Part shown: positions 21,961-34,838 of the stretch, in pieces | How positions within the stretch are numbered: position 1 is the stretch's first letter | How the letters are laid out: every line of letters starts with the position of its first letter | Assembly (NCBI GenBank): GCA_051453625.1 | Contig: JBOZIK010000001.1 | Coordinates: 154,592,284 to 154,656,283 of the forward strand | Length of the DNA: 64,000 nt | Reading direction: 5' to 3' | Origin: Welwitschia mirabilis | Taxonomy: Eukaryota; Gnetophyta; Gnetopsida; Welwitschiales | Made by a program: the position numbers and the translations under genes | Notes under the pieces: model-generated | What the model saw: the letters and a program-made list of their open reading frames with translations, nothing else | The model's database searches: none | Told to the model about the DNA's origin: nothing

Positions 21961-24370
21961 ATCAAACTAGCTCAAAGTAGATCAAACTAGATCAAACATA
22001 GTGAAATGATATGAAATATATTAAACTACGTTATATTAGTTTGAGTAAGTTGAAACAAGGATGTACTAGATCAAAGTAGGTTAAATGAGGTCAAAATGGT
22101 CAAACTTAGTTAAACATTAAAAAATATGGTCAAATGATATCTAATTAAGGAAGAATGGTTAAGCTAGATATGACTAGGCTAAATGAGGTTAAGCTAAGTT
22201 AAAGTAGATTAAACATGATAAAATGATGTAAAATAGATCAAATTAGATCAAATTAAATCAATCAAGTTGAAACGACGACATGCTAGATTAAAGTGGGTTG
22301 AACAAGGACAAGCCAGTCAAACTTAATTAATCATAGATAAAGAAGATTACATGATGTTTAGTTAATTAAACTAGATAAAAATAAGTTAAAGTATGTCAAA
22401 CTAAATCAAAGTAGATTAAAATAAGTCAATATAGATCAAACTAGGTTAAACATGGTAAAATGATAGCTCAAATTATGCTAGATTAAGTTGAGCAAGTTAA
22501 GATAAGATCATACTAAATCAAATGAAGTTAAACTAGTTAAACTCAGTTAAACATAGTTAAACAAACTGAAATGAAGTCTAGTTGATTAAAATAGGCCAAA
22601 ATAGATTAAACTAGGTCAAAGGAGATTAAACTAGGTTAAACATGATGAAATGATATAAAATAGATCAAATTAGAGATTAGGTTGAGCAAGTTCAAATGAG
22701 ATCATACTAGATCAAATTAGAGTGACCAAGGTTAAATTGATTAAACTTAGTGAAAAGTAGTCAGTCAAGGTTAAATGATCTGTAGTGGATCAAATTACAT
22801 CATAACAAGTATGACTAGATCAAACTAGATCAAATATGATGAAATGATGTGAAAGAGATCAAATTAGATCAGATTAGGGGTAGAAAGTTAAAATAAGGTC
22901 GTACAAGATCAAACTGGTCAAACTCAATTAAATACAATCAAACAATTTTAAATGATGTTTAACTCATTAAACTAGATCAAACTAAGCATGATTAGATCAA
23001 GATAGATCAGAGTACCTCAAACTAGATAAAAGGACATCAAATTAGATCAAGCATAGTGAAATGTGTGAAATAGCTCAAACTAGATTAGATTAGGTTAAGC
23101 AAGTTGGAATAAGATCATGTCAGGTCAAACTAAGTTAATCAGGGTTAAAGTAGTCAAACTCAATCAAACATAGTCAAGAGAATCAAATGATGTTTAATTA
23201 ATCAAACTAGATCAAACCAGATTAAACTAGGTCAAACATGATCAATGTAGATTAGACTAGGACAAACATGATAAAATGATGTGAAATAGATTATAATAGA
23301 CTAGATTAGATTAAGAAAGTTAGAATAAGATAATATTATATCAAACTAGGTTGAATAACGTTAAATTGGTTAAACTTAGTTAAATGTGGTAGAACACGAT
23401 CAAATGATGTCTAATTGATCAAACTAGGTCAAACTAGATTAAAGTAAGTCAAAATAGGTTAAACTAGGTCAAACTAAGTTAAGCATGATGAAATGATGTA
23501 AAATAGATCAAATTAGATCATATTAGATTAAGCAAGTTAAAATGAGGTCAAACTAAATCAAACCAGATCAAATTAGTTAAAGTTGATTAAACATAATTAA
23601 ATGATGTCTAATTGATTACATAAGTTCAACTAGATATAACTAGACCAAAATAGGTCAAATTAAGTCAAAGTAATACAAAATAAATCAAACATGGTGCAGT
23701 GACATGAAATAGATCAAAGTAGGTCAAATTAGATTGAGCAAGTTGAAACAAGATTATATTATATCAACTTAGGTCAAATTGTTCAAACTCACTTAAACAT
23801 AGTTAAAGAAGGTTAAAAAATATCTAATTGATTAAACTACGTCAAACTAGATCAAAGGTGAGTAAAGTAGATCAAACATCATGAGATGATATGAAATAGA
23901 TCAAACTAGGTTAGATTAGATGGAGCAAGTTGAAACAAGATTGTACTAGGTCAAACTAGGTTTAAGTTAGTAAAACTAATTAAACTTAACTAATCATAGT
24001 AAAATAATATCACATGATGTATAATTGGTCAAAATAAAGCAAAGTGGATCAAACTTGATCAACTAGATCAAAGTAGATTAAACACGATGAAATGATGTGA
24101 ATTAGATTAAACTAGGTCAGGTTGCGTTGAGCAAGTTGAAATGAGATCATACTGTATCAAACTAGGTCAAATAAGGTCAAATTAACCAAGATCAATTAAA
24201 TATAGTCAAACAAGATGAAATAAGATTAAATTGATCAAATGTGGTAAAATAGGTCAAATGACATGTAACTCATCAAACAAGTCAAGTAGATTAAACTAGA
24301 TTGAACATGATCAAACTAAGTTAAACTAGACCGAATATGGTGAAATGATGTCAAATACATCAAATTAGAT

Positions 24371-26480
24371 AAAATATCAAAAATCATTATTTTATAATTC
24401 TTCAAACAATGAAATGAATATTTGAAAAAAAAAGTGCTTTTATACGTAATGTTAACCAGTCTTAAATCAAGGATTGTAAAATACTTCTTTACCATCATTT
24501 TAAAATAATTTTTAAATGATTTAAGCCTTTACCACAAAAGGCTTAATGTATTATTTAAGAATGATTTTGCTTTAAAGGGAATGTATTATATAGTTATAAA
24601 CTATAATTAGACTAGACTCAATCCAATACAAGATTGGATATCTAATAAACATTTTAAAACAAATATAAAATTTTAATGCTTTTAATATATAAAGTAGATG
24701 AGGTAATTTTCCACTTATAGAAACTTACATCTTAATTAAGTTTTTAAGACTACAGATCTAGATTCTAGTAGGATTTAAATATAATATAAAAATAAAATAT
24801 TAACTTATAACATCAATATGGTAGTTAATGTATAGTATCTAAAATATTCTTCTTTGTTATTATAAAATAATTAGTAAGAATTTGATATAAATATAAAGGG
24901 TGGGATATCATATCAAAACGTCTTCCTTTTTCTTAAATTGCTAGAGAGTTTTTATTGGATAATATGTCTTGGAAGATCTTATTAAATGATGTGACGCCCT
25001 TTTGTAAAGTATAAATAATTAAAAAAAAGATAAGGTTCAATTCGATATAATAAAATAATAAGAAAGTAAATCCTATGACATATATAAAATGGAGAAGGAA
25101 ATAGAAAATTTCACTTTTAGAATCATTTGTGGATTTGTGAATTATGAATTTGTCAACTTTTCTTTAGAGAGAACCATTTGGTATTCATAAGGAGGAGGAA
25201 TACTAATCCACTAGCCCTATCCACTGCTATCTAACATTGTTGCTTTTCAAGTTTACTTTTCTGTTCAGGACATATTATTTTTCATTTTGTTTTATTAGGA
25301 AGATTCAATATTTCTTTTCAATATGATTAGAAAATCATCTATAACATTTTGCGAATTGATTTTTTTCTTGAAATATTTCAAAATCAAATTTTTTTTTTAT
25401 GTAAATGATGTTGGACACAGGTTATTTAAAGTTTTATGTAGAAACCCTTAGGCTTTTCTCCTTTTAGCAATAATCTTTATCTTAAAAAAAAATAGTAGAT
25501 CATGTAAAATGAAGTAAAAGGGCTTTATTTTTTTAAAATCTAAGTAGTTTTAACTCTAATATGAATTTTTTTTTAAAAGAAAACCTAGTTAGGAAAAAAT
25601 TTCTTTTTTAATGATAAGTGCCACAAGTATCATGAATATTTATTGTATTTTTTACTATTTAAGGAACTACATTTCATTTTATGTATTTTTAGATGATTTT
25701 GTGATTAGACTATGATTTTATGAGAAAATTATTTTGTGGGGTCCACTATAAATTTGTAATAGACTGTTGCAATGGTTAAATTCATGATAAGCTATTGTAG
25801 TAGTCTTCTCATACTATTATAGTAGTTAGCTTAATACATTGAGAATTAAACTACACAATAGTTTTGCTAGACCACTACATTAGTTAAGAACATTAAAATG
25901 ATCTAGTTTTTAATTTATTAACTTAAACCTGGTCTATCATGAATTTAATCACTATAGTGATCTATTAAAAACCACTAGTAGTAAACCACTATTAGAGTTT
26001 TATAAACCATTATAGCATATAAAAACATGTACAATACCACTGTATTGGTAAGAATACATTCAGTACCATTGTACTAGCATAAAACTATAACCAAGTCCTA
26101 ATTATAGATTAAAGCATTAACCTTTATAGAGTTATAGTTATAATGTGTCATGTTACGCATGACTATAGTAATGGTTGTAGAATATTAGGTTAATCATAAA
26201 TAAAGCATAGTTGCAAATTAGAACTTCAAAAGCTTAGCATAATCAAATCTTTCTATTGTATTTGCATTATAAGATTCTTTCTTGATATTTCATTGTCCAC
26301 ATGATATGATGATAGGTGTGAGATTAAAGATGCTAATTAAGTATTCACTCATGCTAAGGAAAATGATAGATTAGACATATAATTACATCATAATAATTTA
26401 ACAAGGGCCCTATCTTACTAGTTAAATATAGTGAGTGATTTTGTTATGGCTAGGAATTTAAATCCCCATAAGGAACTGAG
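24371..26480. other. AT-rich stretch between the array and the gypsy remnant
   Basis: No gene is seen. A TGTGACGCCC word at 24990-24999 could mark an LTR start, since plant gypsy LTRs often begin this way, but no partner was found. Between about 25740 and 26120 short self-complementary words of the type CACTATAGTG recur (for example 25941-25952). Confidence 0.4.
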
Positions 26481-26486
26481 GGATGT

Positions 26487-26603
26487 ATGGACAGCTCTAA
26501 CCAAAATTTTCATAACTCTCATGGTAGTGGGCATGGACATAGCCCCATAGGATGTAACCCTGTTCTTCCTTGTAGTATTGGAAATTTTATCTCTATTCCA
26601 TAA
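26487..26603 (+). CDS. Small open frame, 38 residues, unrecognised
   Basis: An ATG frame encodes a Ser/Asn/His/Gly-rich peptide beginning MDSSNQNFHNSHGSGHGHSP and ending in a TAA. I do not recognise it. It lies just upstream of a poly(A)/GAA tract and a decayed coding stretch, so it may be the start of a gag-like gene of the gypsy remnant. It could equally be chance. Confidence 0.2.
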   Translation: MDSSNQNFHNSHGSGHGHSPIGCNPVLPCSIGNFISIP

Positions 26604-26606
26604 GTT

Positions 26607-26612
26607 AAAAAA

Positions 26613-26642
<30 letters not shown>
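26607..26642. repeat. Poly(A) and (GAA)n tract
   Basis: About 15 A are followed by seven AAG/GAA units. Confidence 0.9.
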
Positions 26643-26644
<2 letters not shown>

Positions 26645-26689
26645 TCCCTTAGGCAATTTGTTAGAAGAAATTCTAGATTACTAAAATAT

Positions 26690-27300
26690 AACACCTTAAT
26701 TATGACATGTAGGATGTAGTAAGAGAAGAACTAGAAATGCTATATGTCATATATAGATTTATGACTAAATAACTTAGGGATCCGATAATCATAGAACTAA
26801 GTCAAAAGAGAACTTTTATTAATCCTTTAGAAAGATATATTGCATTAGAAATAATTGAGATTTACAGAAACATGTCCAATAACTATAAAGACTATAATAC
26901 AAATGTTTGAGGTAGGATAGTTAATTTTTATCATGATTCTATTTCAAAGTGTACTATATTAGAAAACTTAAAGTAGACAGGTCTATGTTATTTCATAGAG
27001 TTTTAGACAAATGATTTTTCTGATTTCTATAGAGAGCATTATATAAATATGAGGTAGTTTAAGGAATTAAAGGGAATAAGGTAGGATAGATTTAATAATA
27101 AATTATACTCTATTTTTTGAACAATTAGTTACAATGATAATCATACCTTCCACATCTTACATGCATAAAGCCAAAACCTTGAGATAGTTAGGGTAGTTAT
27201 GAAAACAAAGAAAATCAATTTATACTCTCTACTTGCATTAAAGGTTAAAGAGAATGAAAATCGAATAACTAATATTCCATTTCTTAGTGTTGCGTAGAAG
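26690..27300 (+). pseudogene. Decayed coding stretch, possible gag of the gypsy remnant
   Basis: One plus-strand frame reads coherently from 26713 with only scattered stops: VREELEMLYVIYRFMTK, stop, LRDPIIIELSQKRTFINPLE, RYIALEIIEIYRNMSNNYKD. Farther on come SDFYREHYINMR and, after a stop, FKELKGI, again with stops mostly where CAA, CAG or CGA codons could have stood. The amino-acid texture is coding-like, but I do not recognise a family signature. No zinc knuckle is seen. Its position and strand fit gag upstream of the protease-RT remnant at 29.2 kb. Confidence 0.3.
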
Positions 27301-29194
27301 CTTATTCATAGTTAGCATCATGACCTTCATCATCTAGCAAATATTTAGGAGATAAAATCTAGAGATGAAAATAAAATAAATCAAATGAGCATGTCACTTG
27401 TATATGAAGCTACAAATAATGTCCTTCATTTATGGAAGGTTAGTTTTCTTAATAAGAATATAATATAGAGAAACTACCATTTGGAAGTGAAGGCACATCA
27501 AGAGGAGGGCCATTTCAAGAAAGATCAAGGAAAAAAGGGAAATGGTTTTATGAATTTACTACTTAAGGTTTAAAAAATGATGAAAGGCAATGTGAGGGTG
27601 GCAAAGTATATTTTCTAAGTGATTCTTATAAAATTGTTAGATTTTTTTTGTAAATTTGGAGTTTCATGTACAATTTTTTCTTGCTTGTAGTTTTTCATAA
27701 AGTTTTATTTTCAATACCTTGCTTTTAATTCAATCACAATGATTTTATTCAAGTAAATATTTAACTTTGTAGTAAAAATTTAAGAATATATTATAATTTT
27801 TTTAAAACCTCTACCAATTTCTTAATATTTTAGTTTCAAATAGGCCTCTAGATGTTGGTTTTGCATGTTGTACATGGCACATTTTATCTTCCTTCAATTG
27901 AGCATTACATGGAAATGACTCTGATTTTTCTTAATAAACTATAATGTGATCTTTTGAAGAGTTCTTAGATGTTAAATTATTTTTTTATATTTGTTTCTCT
28001 TACTTTGTCCCTTTTCTTATGGTAACACGCAAAATGCATGTTTTAAAAGCAAGTTCTTTAAATAAAATTGCATACATAGAACCCATGAAAACATCCTCAT
28101 AGTGAAGTTGTGCTCCTGTGACTTTATAGTTGTGAATTTTGATTCTCAGAAACATCTTTCAATAAATTAATTCAAAAAGCAGAAGGAAAAAACCATTTTT
28201 TACATATTTTGATGATTGTTAAAGATATTACATGTATAATTAAATGTTATTAAGTTATTATTCTATAATACTACACTCAAATGCTTGAGTTTCTCTCATG
28301 CATTTTCATGAATTACAAGTCAAATATTATAAAATTTTATATTTTTTTAAACATATATGATCATATATGATTGCATTAAATGGTTTTAATGATTAATAAT
28401 TATTATTTGAAATATATTAAACTACAATAAACAATAAACATTTAATTTTCATTAGTTATTTAATATGTAACTAATAATGATATCATTTCTAATGCAAAAA
28501 GTAAAAATTTAACAATGTTTTTTGAAATGAAATTTTCCTAATAGCATAATTCATTTTAGTTAGTAATGTCTAAGATTCTAATGAATGTATTTGAGATTAA
28601 CTAAATGGTTATAAAGGGTTTTATGAAATACTTTTAGTTATTTAATTATTTTCTTAGCTATGATATTTTCTATCTTTACTATGATGTGCATAATGTTATA
28701 TAACAAGATACACTTATAGATATTTGTAGTTCTGTACACAACAATGTTTCACTTGTTTCATCTTTATTTTTCCTATCACAATGGATTTTTAATTAGTAAT
28801 ATAGAAGTTGCTTTATCATAGGAAAGTGATAGTTTTGATAAAATAACTCTACTTTATTACAATTATTTACTTTCATTGGTTTAGCACTTGTGTACTCCTT
28901 ACTATTTATACTAGTTTAGGAGATATTTATCAAAAAATTTTAATGATATTTTCTAAATTAACACATGTAATACATTATTTTTAGCATTATCTCTTCATGT
29001 TAAAAATATATTAAAAATATTTTTCAATAAAAAAAGAAATTAAAAAATAGACTTCAACCAACATGTATGAGGAAGAGGAAAATAACATAAAGAAGAATGC
29101 TTTTCTTGCTCAACAAGCTAGTGCTCTTGTTCAAAATCAAATTATTTTGAAGTTTAAATATTATCATATTTAACTATCTTTTTTATACCATTGG
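27301..29194. other. AT-rich stretch, no recognised feature
   Basis: This lies between the putative gag remnant and the protease remnant. Lys/Glu-rich broken frames continue to about 27560. After that the DNA is very AT-rich without recognisable coding sequence, and could include a separate insertion. Confidence 0.4.
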
Positions 29195-31150
29195 CAATAA
29201 GAGGATACATAAAGCTTTTTAGATTTGAAAATTAGTGTGGACTTGATGCCACATTTCCTTTATAAGGAATTTGGGCTGTAAGAACTAAAGGAAACTAGGA
29301 TAATTTACAAATTATATAACACTAAAACAAAATCCCTAGAGATTATATGTTTTGATGGAAGTTGATAGTTTTACTATCTTATAGTTTTTGTTATCCTAGA
29401 AATGAGAGATAATCATGTGGGTTTTCCACTTATTTTGAGTAGGTTGTTTCTTAATACTTTTAATTCTTTAAGAATCAGAGAAATTATATGGTTAAAATGT
29501 CAATATAGTAACATAAATACAAAGTTGGAAGTTTTTAAAGCTATAAATAACAAATATTTTAGATCATGTTGTACATGTATTGTTAGTCGAAACTATTAAT
29601 GATGATATTTTTGACTTTTTATATTTCATTGAGAGACAACATTCATTTGAGTTACATGAAAAGTTATTACTAACCTTTCATGAGATAATAAACATGAAAC
29701 ATCTTATTGGAAAGCTAAGTTTGAATGTTTCTCTAGATCACCACAAAAACAACCTTTTAGTAAAGAGTGCATCTAAACATTGAACTCAAACCTCTTCCTA
29801 AAGATTTGAATTATACATTTTTATAAGGTAAAGAAACATACACCATATTTATTTATTACAAATGTTCCACATCATAGGAGGATGTCTTAATTTCGTTTTT
29901 TAGACATCATATGAAGTCTATAGAATGGATAATTTCTAATCTTAAAAGTATTAATCCCAATACATGCATGTACAGAATTAACATGAAAAATAACCCTAAC
30001 TCTAGTAAAGATCCTTCACATACATTTAATCCTCACATTAAAGAATAAGTAATGAAGTCAGTCCCTATGTTAGTATATAGTGGTATTTACTATTTGGTCC
30101 TAATAGTCAATGGGTTAATATTACTTAAACTATATATAAAAAGTTAGGAATTACTATATGGTTAAGAATGAATATAATAAAACTTATTCCTACAAAAGCA
30201 AACATAAGATAAAGAATGTTAATTGTCTAGAGAAAACCAAATTTCATGACTCATCAAGACCACTTTTTCTAGTTTTTCATTAATTAAATCTTACAAATGT
30301 CACTTACTTATGATTAGTACTACTTTATAGATAGATAATTAGACTACAAAAAACTAGAATTTGCATCTTCAAATTAAGAAAGGATAACCTTTGTTTGTTC
30401 ATTTATACATTTATTTAATAAATATATACTATTTGATTTATGTTTTGCTCCTTCTATTTTTAAGTATTTAATAATGAATAATTATTTTAATATGATTAAA
30501 AACCTTTTTTGGAGTATTTATGCACAATTTTTTGTCTTTGATAAAACATTTAAATCTTGTTTTAATTATCATCTTAATTTTTCACATTATAAAGAAAGAC
30601 ATCTTATTCTTAATTAGGAAAAAAATTATTTCATGATTACAAATGGTACTATATTTAACCATTTCATATTTAATAATGGGATAAAAATTAATCTTAAAGA
30701 AATTTCACTTATCACGCATCTATGTATTTCAAAATGTATTAAACATGTTAGAACATTTTTTGATCATGCTGATTATGACCTTAGATTTTTAATTTTTTAT
30801 TAAAAAATACTTCTTTATCTAATATTTTCATGAATTATTTAAATTCTCAATAAAATTCTCTAAATGTATATCTACATTTAAAAATTTAAAATCTCCTTTT
30901 GATTTTACTTCCATTGTATAATCTTTTCATTGATCATTCTCACTCAAACTTCTTTGTGGGGCTAGTGTTTATGCTATAGAAGATGTCTTAGACCAAAGAA
31001 GAGATGTAAAAATGTTTTTAGTCTATTATTTGAGTAAAGTATAAGTATGTCCTTAACTAAATTACATGACTATTGAAAAATTACTCTTAGCTGTAACATT
31101 TTATATTATCCTTTTACAGGGTTAAAAAATATAATTAGTTATAGATAATT
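29195..31150 (+). pseudogene. Ty3/gypsy (Athila/Tat-like) protease, reverse transcriptase and RNase H remnant
   Basis: The protease region at about 29205-29580 reads DLKISVDLMPHFLYKEFGL (the active-site D-S/T-G is degenerate), then VGFPLILSRLFLNTFNS, which corresponds to the PLILGRPFL-type motif. From 29780 the RT lead-in reads IELKPLPKDLNYTFL, then HHMKSIEWIISNLKSINPN and MYRINMKNN. About 30600-30790 gives LITHLCISKCIKHVRTFFDH, the LP-P-VK-VRSFLGH block. About 30940-31110 gives LKLLCGASVYAIEDVLDQR and LNYMTIEKLLLAVTF, the RNase H start. The order is correct for gypsy. Many stops and frameshifts mean it is non-functional. The lead-in sequence suggests the Athila/Tat group. Integrase was not found downstream. 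Confidence 0.8.
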
Positions 31151-32132
31151 TTAATTAAGAACATCTTTTATTGTTGTAAAAATAACTTTATATTCTTATA
31201 TAGGAAATTATATTATTATGCATAGAATTCCTAATCATTAAAATAAACAATGTAGAACATGCTACAGATCAAAGAGAAGGTTACAAACCTATCAGAAGAT
31301 TGATGTAACTAAAAGCAGTGAGCTATGATTTTAAATGAATAAAGCAAAACCTACTTTAAATTTTGAATTAGAAAAATTTTAACTATAAACTATAAGTAGA
31401 TCTTTGAATAAATCATTTTCCTTATTAGTATTCTTGACTAATTAAGCTACAAGTAAAATGACGATACATACTAAGACCTTAAATATGTAATTATGAGTAA
31501 GCTAGGATGTAGTGATTTTCTTGTTCACCAATAAATTACATCCACATCAAGAATTGAACATGTTTATTGAATTTCATGTGAAGTGTTTATGAAATATTCT
31601 TCATGTGATAAGAAGATAAAAATTTTTTTCACTATTAATAGCCACTATATTAGATCTCGTAACTATAAGAAAACCTACCAGCATGAGTTCTTCATAACTA
31701 TGATAGGTAAGAACCTTCTTGAATTACTAATTTCATTGTCTTTCATAAATAAGAATTCTTATTTAAGGAGTTTGAAGTAGAGATGATCACAATTCCTTAA
31801 GTCGAATAGAATTTGATGATAACATAGATAAAATTAATGGAGGGCTTTATTGTAAAGGTGAAGGAAATTCCAGAGTAGCTACAAACCTTATATTAAGTAA
31901 TGCAATAAAACTTGACTACACTATAAGGAAATACAACTAATTTGTAGCATGAAATAATTTAGAAATTAGCTATCTTAGAAACCAAATTTAAGAGACAAGC
32001 TAAAAATCACCCCCAAAAAATAAAGAATGATGATTTGAAATTGCTTATTTCTAGAAATTAAAAGGAACAAGAGGAAAATTAAAAAAAAAAAAGAAAGGTG
32101 GGGATGGAGGATGTGGGGGAGGAGGGGAGGAG

Positions 32133-32134
<2 letters not shown>
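31151..32134. other. AT-rich stretch, no recognised feature
   Basis: It may contain the decayed 3' part of the gypsy element, but I could not identify integrase motifs or an LTR. Confidence 0.4.

Positions 32135-32205
<71 letters not shown>
32135..32205. repeat. (GA)n microsatellite ending in a gap
   Basis: About 35 perfect GA units follow a G-rich lead (GGGGAGGAGGGGAGGAGGGG). The tract runs directly into the N gap, so its true length is unknown. Arg-Glu peptides from it are not genes. Confidence 0.98.
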
Positions 32206-32446
32206 NNNNNNNNNNNNNNNNNNNNNNNNNNNNNNNNNNNNNNNNNNNNNNNNNNNNNNNNNNNNNNNNNNNNNNNNNNNNNNNNNNNNNNNNNNNNNNN
32301 NNNNNNNNNNNNNNNNNNNNNNNNNNNNNNNNNNNNNNNNNNNNNNNNNNNNNNNNNNNNNNNNNNNNNNNNNNNNNNNNNNNNNNNNNNNNNNNNNNNN
32401 NNNNNNNNNNNNNNNNNNNNNNNNNNNNNNNNNNNNNNNNNNNNNN
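32206..32446. other. Assembly gap, 241 N
   Basis: The run of N follows the (GA)n tract, which probably caused the assembly break. Confidence 0.99.
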
Positions 32447-33029
32447 ATAAGGTTCTTGTAGAGAAGAAATTTACAAGAAAGTAGAAAAATGATAAAAAAT
32501 AAAGGCAGGATGGGTTGAAGGTAGAGTATTACACCTTAATTCCTAATAGATCGTAATCATTAAGCATAAACAAATGCCAAAAAAAGACATGAGGTACCAT
32601 GATGTGGTTTTCTAAATATTAATGATGGTATAGTAGATAAAGTGGTTGCTTTAAATACTAATATGTTTATGGATACTTTTCATATTTTTTACTTTGTGAA
32701 GAGATGAGAAATAATATATTCTATAGATTTAGCTTTTTGAACTTCTATCCTTAGTAGCAATAATACTTATACATAACAAAGTGCAAAGAAGATATAGATC
32801 TTTTACAGGTAATGTGTGCTTATTCTAGAGAAGAAATGAAAGGTATGAAAACTTGAAATTCTTTATAGTCATAAGTAATTTATCTAGTTGAAAATAACTC
32901 ATGACTTAGGATATATATTCTTATCCTATTGTTATTTCACTCATTAGGAATCTACTTTATATCAAGTCTCAGTTTTATTTAGAGACCATCCTTTTCAATA
33001 ATTAACTTCTATTAAATCAATGTTCTCTT
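32447..33029. other. AT-rich stretch, no recognised feature
   Basis: No open frame or repeat that I can name. It may include the N-terminal part of the LINE endonuclease that becomes readable at 33.03 kb. Confidence 0.4.
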
Positions 33030-33365
33030 AAAAAATAAAAGATATCTTTGTGTGGGGATTTTAATATTAGTATAGAAGAGGAGCAAGTAGATTTGTTAAA
33101 GTGGCATTACAATAGAGGAAGATTAGATTATTAACAAGACAGGATAACAAATCTTGATACCGTACTAAGAATTCCACCTTCTCATTCTTAATGGAGTGAG
33201 CTATTAACCTAAGTTTAAAGCTCCCACATTTATAAGACATCAAGGAAACTCTTACATTGATCTTATTTTTTCCACTCCCTTAAGTTCACAACATGTTCAT
33301 AATTTTAAAGTGCATGATGATTTATCTAATTTTTTATACCACCCTTTAGAGTTCCATATTTAGAT
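33030..33365 (+). pseudogene. LINE endonuclease-domain fragment
   Basis: The plus strand reads KDIFVWGFNIS near 33040, like the GDFN motif of apurinic-type LINE endonucleases. At about 33225-33360 it reads FIRHQGNSYIDLIFSTPLSS and HNFKVHDDLSNFLYHPLEF, like the family's 'TF-G-S-IDLIF' and 'SDH-P' end motifs, with the final SDH degraded. Frames shift once between the two blocks. No RT follows before the duplicated copia region, so this is a truncated fragment. Confidence 0.6.
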
Positions 33366-34008
33366 AGATCTATAGAAATAAGTAAAAACTATAAGGAAAA
33401 TTCAAAGGATACTTATGTAATATTTCCATTTTATTTTATAAAACTAAGGTAAAAAAGATTCAACAGTAAAATGAAAATATCATTTAAGAACAATGAAAAC
33501 TAAATAATAATAGCATCTTTATTAAAATAAGCAAAAGAATCATGGGCCAAAGAAAGTATGGGACTTATATTTATTGTATAAGAAATCTAGAATGAGACCT
33601 ATGGCTCCATTTATGTCAAGTGCAAGATCTGGGTATGGCAACATAGCCAAGTCATACTACCTTCAAGATCCAGTGTTTATAAGTACTAGGAAGTCAAGCC
33701 ATCTTCTCAAAAAATTATGATACCCTTATGAAAATCACATGCATGCCCTTAAATTTTCAAATGGATATTTTTTCAAAATCCCAAACTTAATTTAATCTAT
33801 CCAAATTACAAGTGCAAGATGCTCCAAATGAGAAAAATCAAGTTAAGTAGATTTTGCTCCACATCCCAACTTGATTTGATACAAGAAAATAAAAAGATAT
33901 TAATGGGTATACAATAATTAAAATTAATCTAAAAAATAAAAAATGCCCCAAAAACTAAAAAGTGCAAAACCTTACATGTGTATAACAGAAGGCCGAAAGT
34001 GCAACATA
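33366..34008. other. AT-rich stretch, no recognised feature
   Basis: No gene supported. It is unique sequence immediately left of the 2.2-kb duplicated block. Confidence 0.4.
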
Positions 34009-34838
34009 AAAATCATATATTTAGGCTCAATATAAAAGTTACTAAATAAAGAGTAATTTTATATGTGTGTACTAATGAGATAAAATGCTAGACATAAAGC
34101 ATATGTACATAGGGTTAAAAAAATATGACAAGCATAAATCATAGCTAAAAAAAAAGAGTGAGATTATGCTTACTAGTTAACTATAATTGCAGTGAAGTTT
34201 GCAATCTAAAACTAGTTAAAATTGTAGTAACTTATCAGAGAGTAAAAACAAGGTATATTTGTAATGCAAGTAGCACATATGAAAATGATAGGTATGACTA
34301 ATATGAAATAAGACTAAGCTAATGTAGTGAGCTGTTAAGGTAGTTGTCAACCTGAGGAGATGCTTCTTAATGTAAAAGAGAGTAAGTTTGAATATTAATA
34401 CAATGTAAGAAGCAAGGTCGATGGAACTGCAGTAAGGACAATAGGAATTTTAATAACAGAGATAGCATGATTAATAGTGAAGATATATTATCTTTTGTGA
34501 AATTCACATAACTATAACTATGAGCTATAAGTAGATGAAATGTGTGTAACTACATGATGGTACTAGAAGTACATGATGATGTTGGTAGTGAGAGAAGGAT
34601 TATAGTAAAAAAAAAAGTTACACAATTGGCATTGGACCTACCTACAATAAGACTAAAAATTAAAACAACATCATTAGCTCTTCAGAGCATGAGAGATGAG
34701 TTGTTTTATAGAGGAAAAGGATTATTCTGAATGAAAAAGTCATCAACGTTATACTTACAAGGAGACGCAAGAGAAAGATAGTGAAAAGTCATGGTCATAG
34801 ATATTACACAGCATAGCATGACTAGTAGAGATAATAAT

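Larger units (their letters stand above)
20150..24370. repeat. Hierarchical satellite-like array: ~10-bp monomer, ~190-250-bp higher-order unit
   Basis: About 4.2 kb is made of variants of a 10-bp word, ATCAAACTAG or GTTAAACTAG, in near-constant 10-bp register. On top of this a longer unit repeats with landmarks GAAATGATGTGAAATAGATC, then GAGCAAGTTGAAAT, then a CATACTAGATC-like stretch, then AAATGATGTCTAATTGATCA. The GAAATGATGTGAAATAGATC landmark recurs near 22007, 22217, 22450, 22637, 22840, 23051, 23273, 23490, 23695, 23885, 24090 and 24339, i.e. every 187-249 bp, most often about 205-220. The plus strand is very A-rich and T-poorer. CTAG and TAA words put stops in all frames, so it is non-coding. 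It contains a 776-N gap. Confidence 0.9.

Noticed and set aside
20150-24370. A telomeric or interstitial telomere-like repeat
   Set aside because: The monomer does not match the plant telomere unit TTTAGGG on either strand.
25941-25952. TCACTATAGTGA-type palindromes as regulatory operators
   Set aside because: Short self-complementary ACTATAGT words recur loosely in this AT-rich stretch without regular spacing or a nearby gene.
32098-32484. Arg-Glu repeat proteins at the (GA)n tract
   Set aside because: They are translations of a dinucleotide microsatellite plus N.
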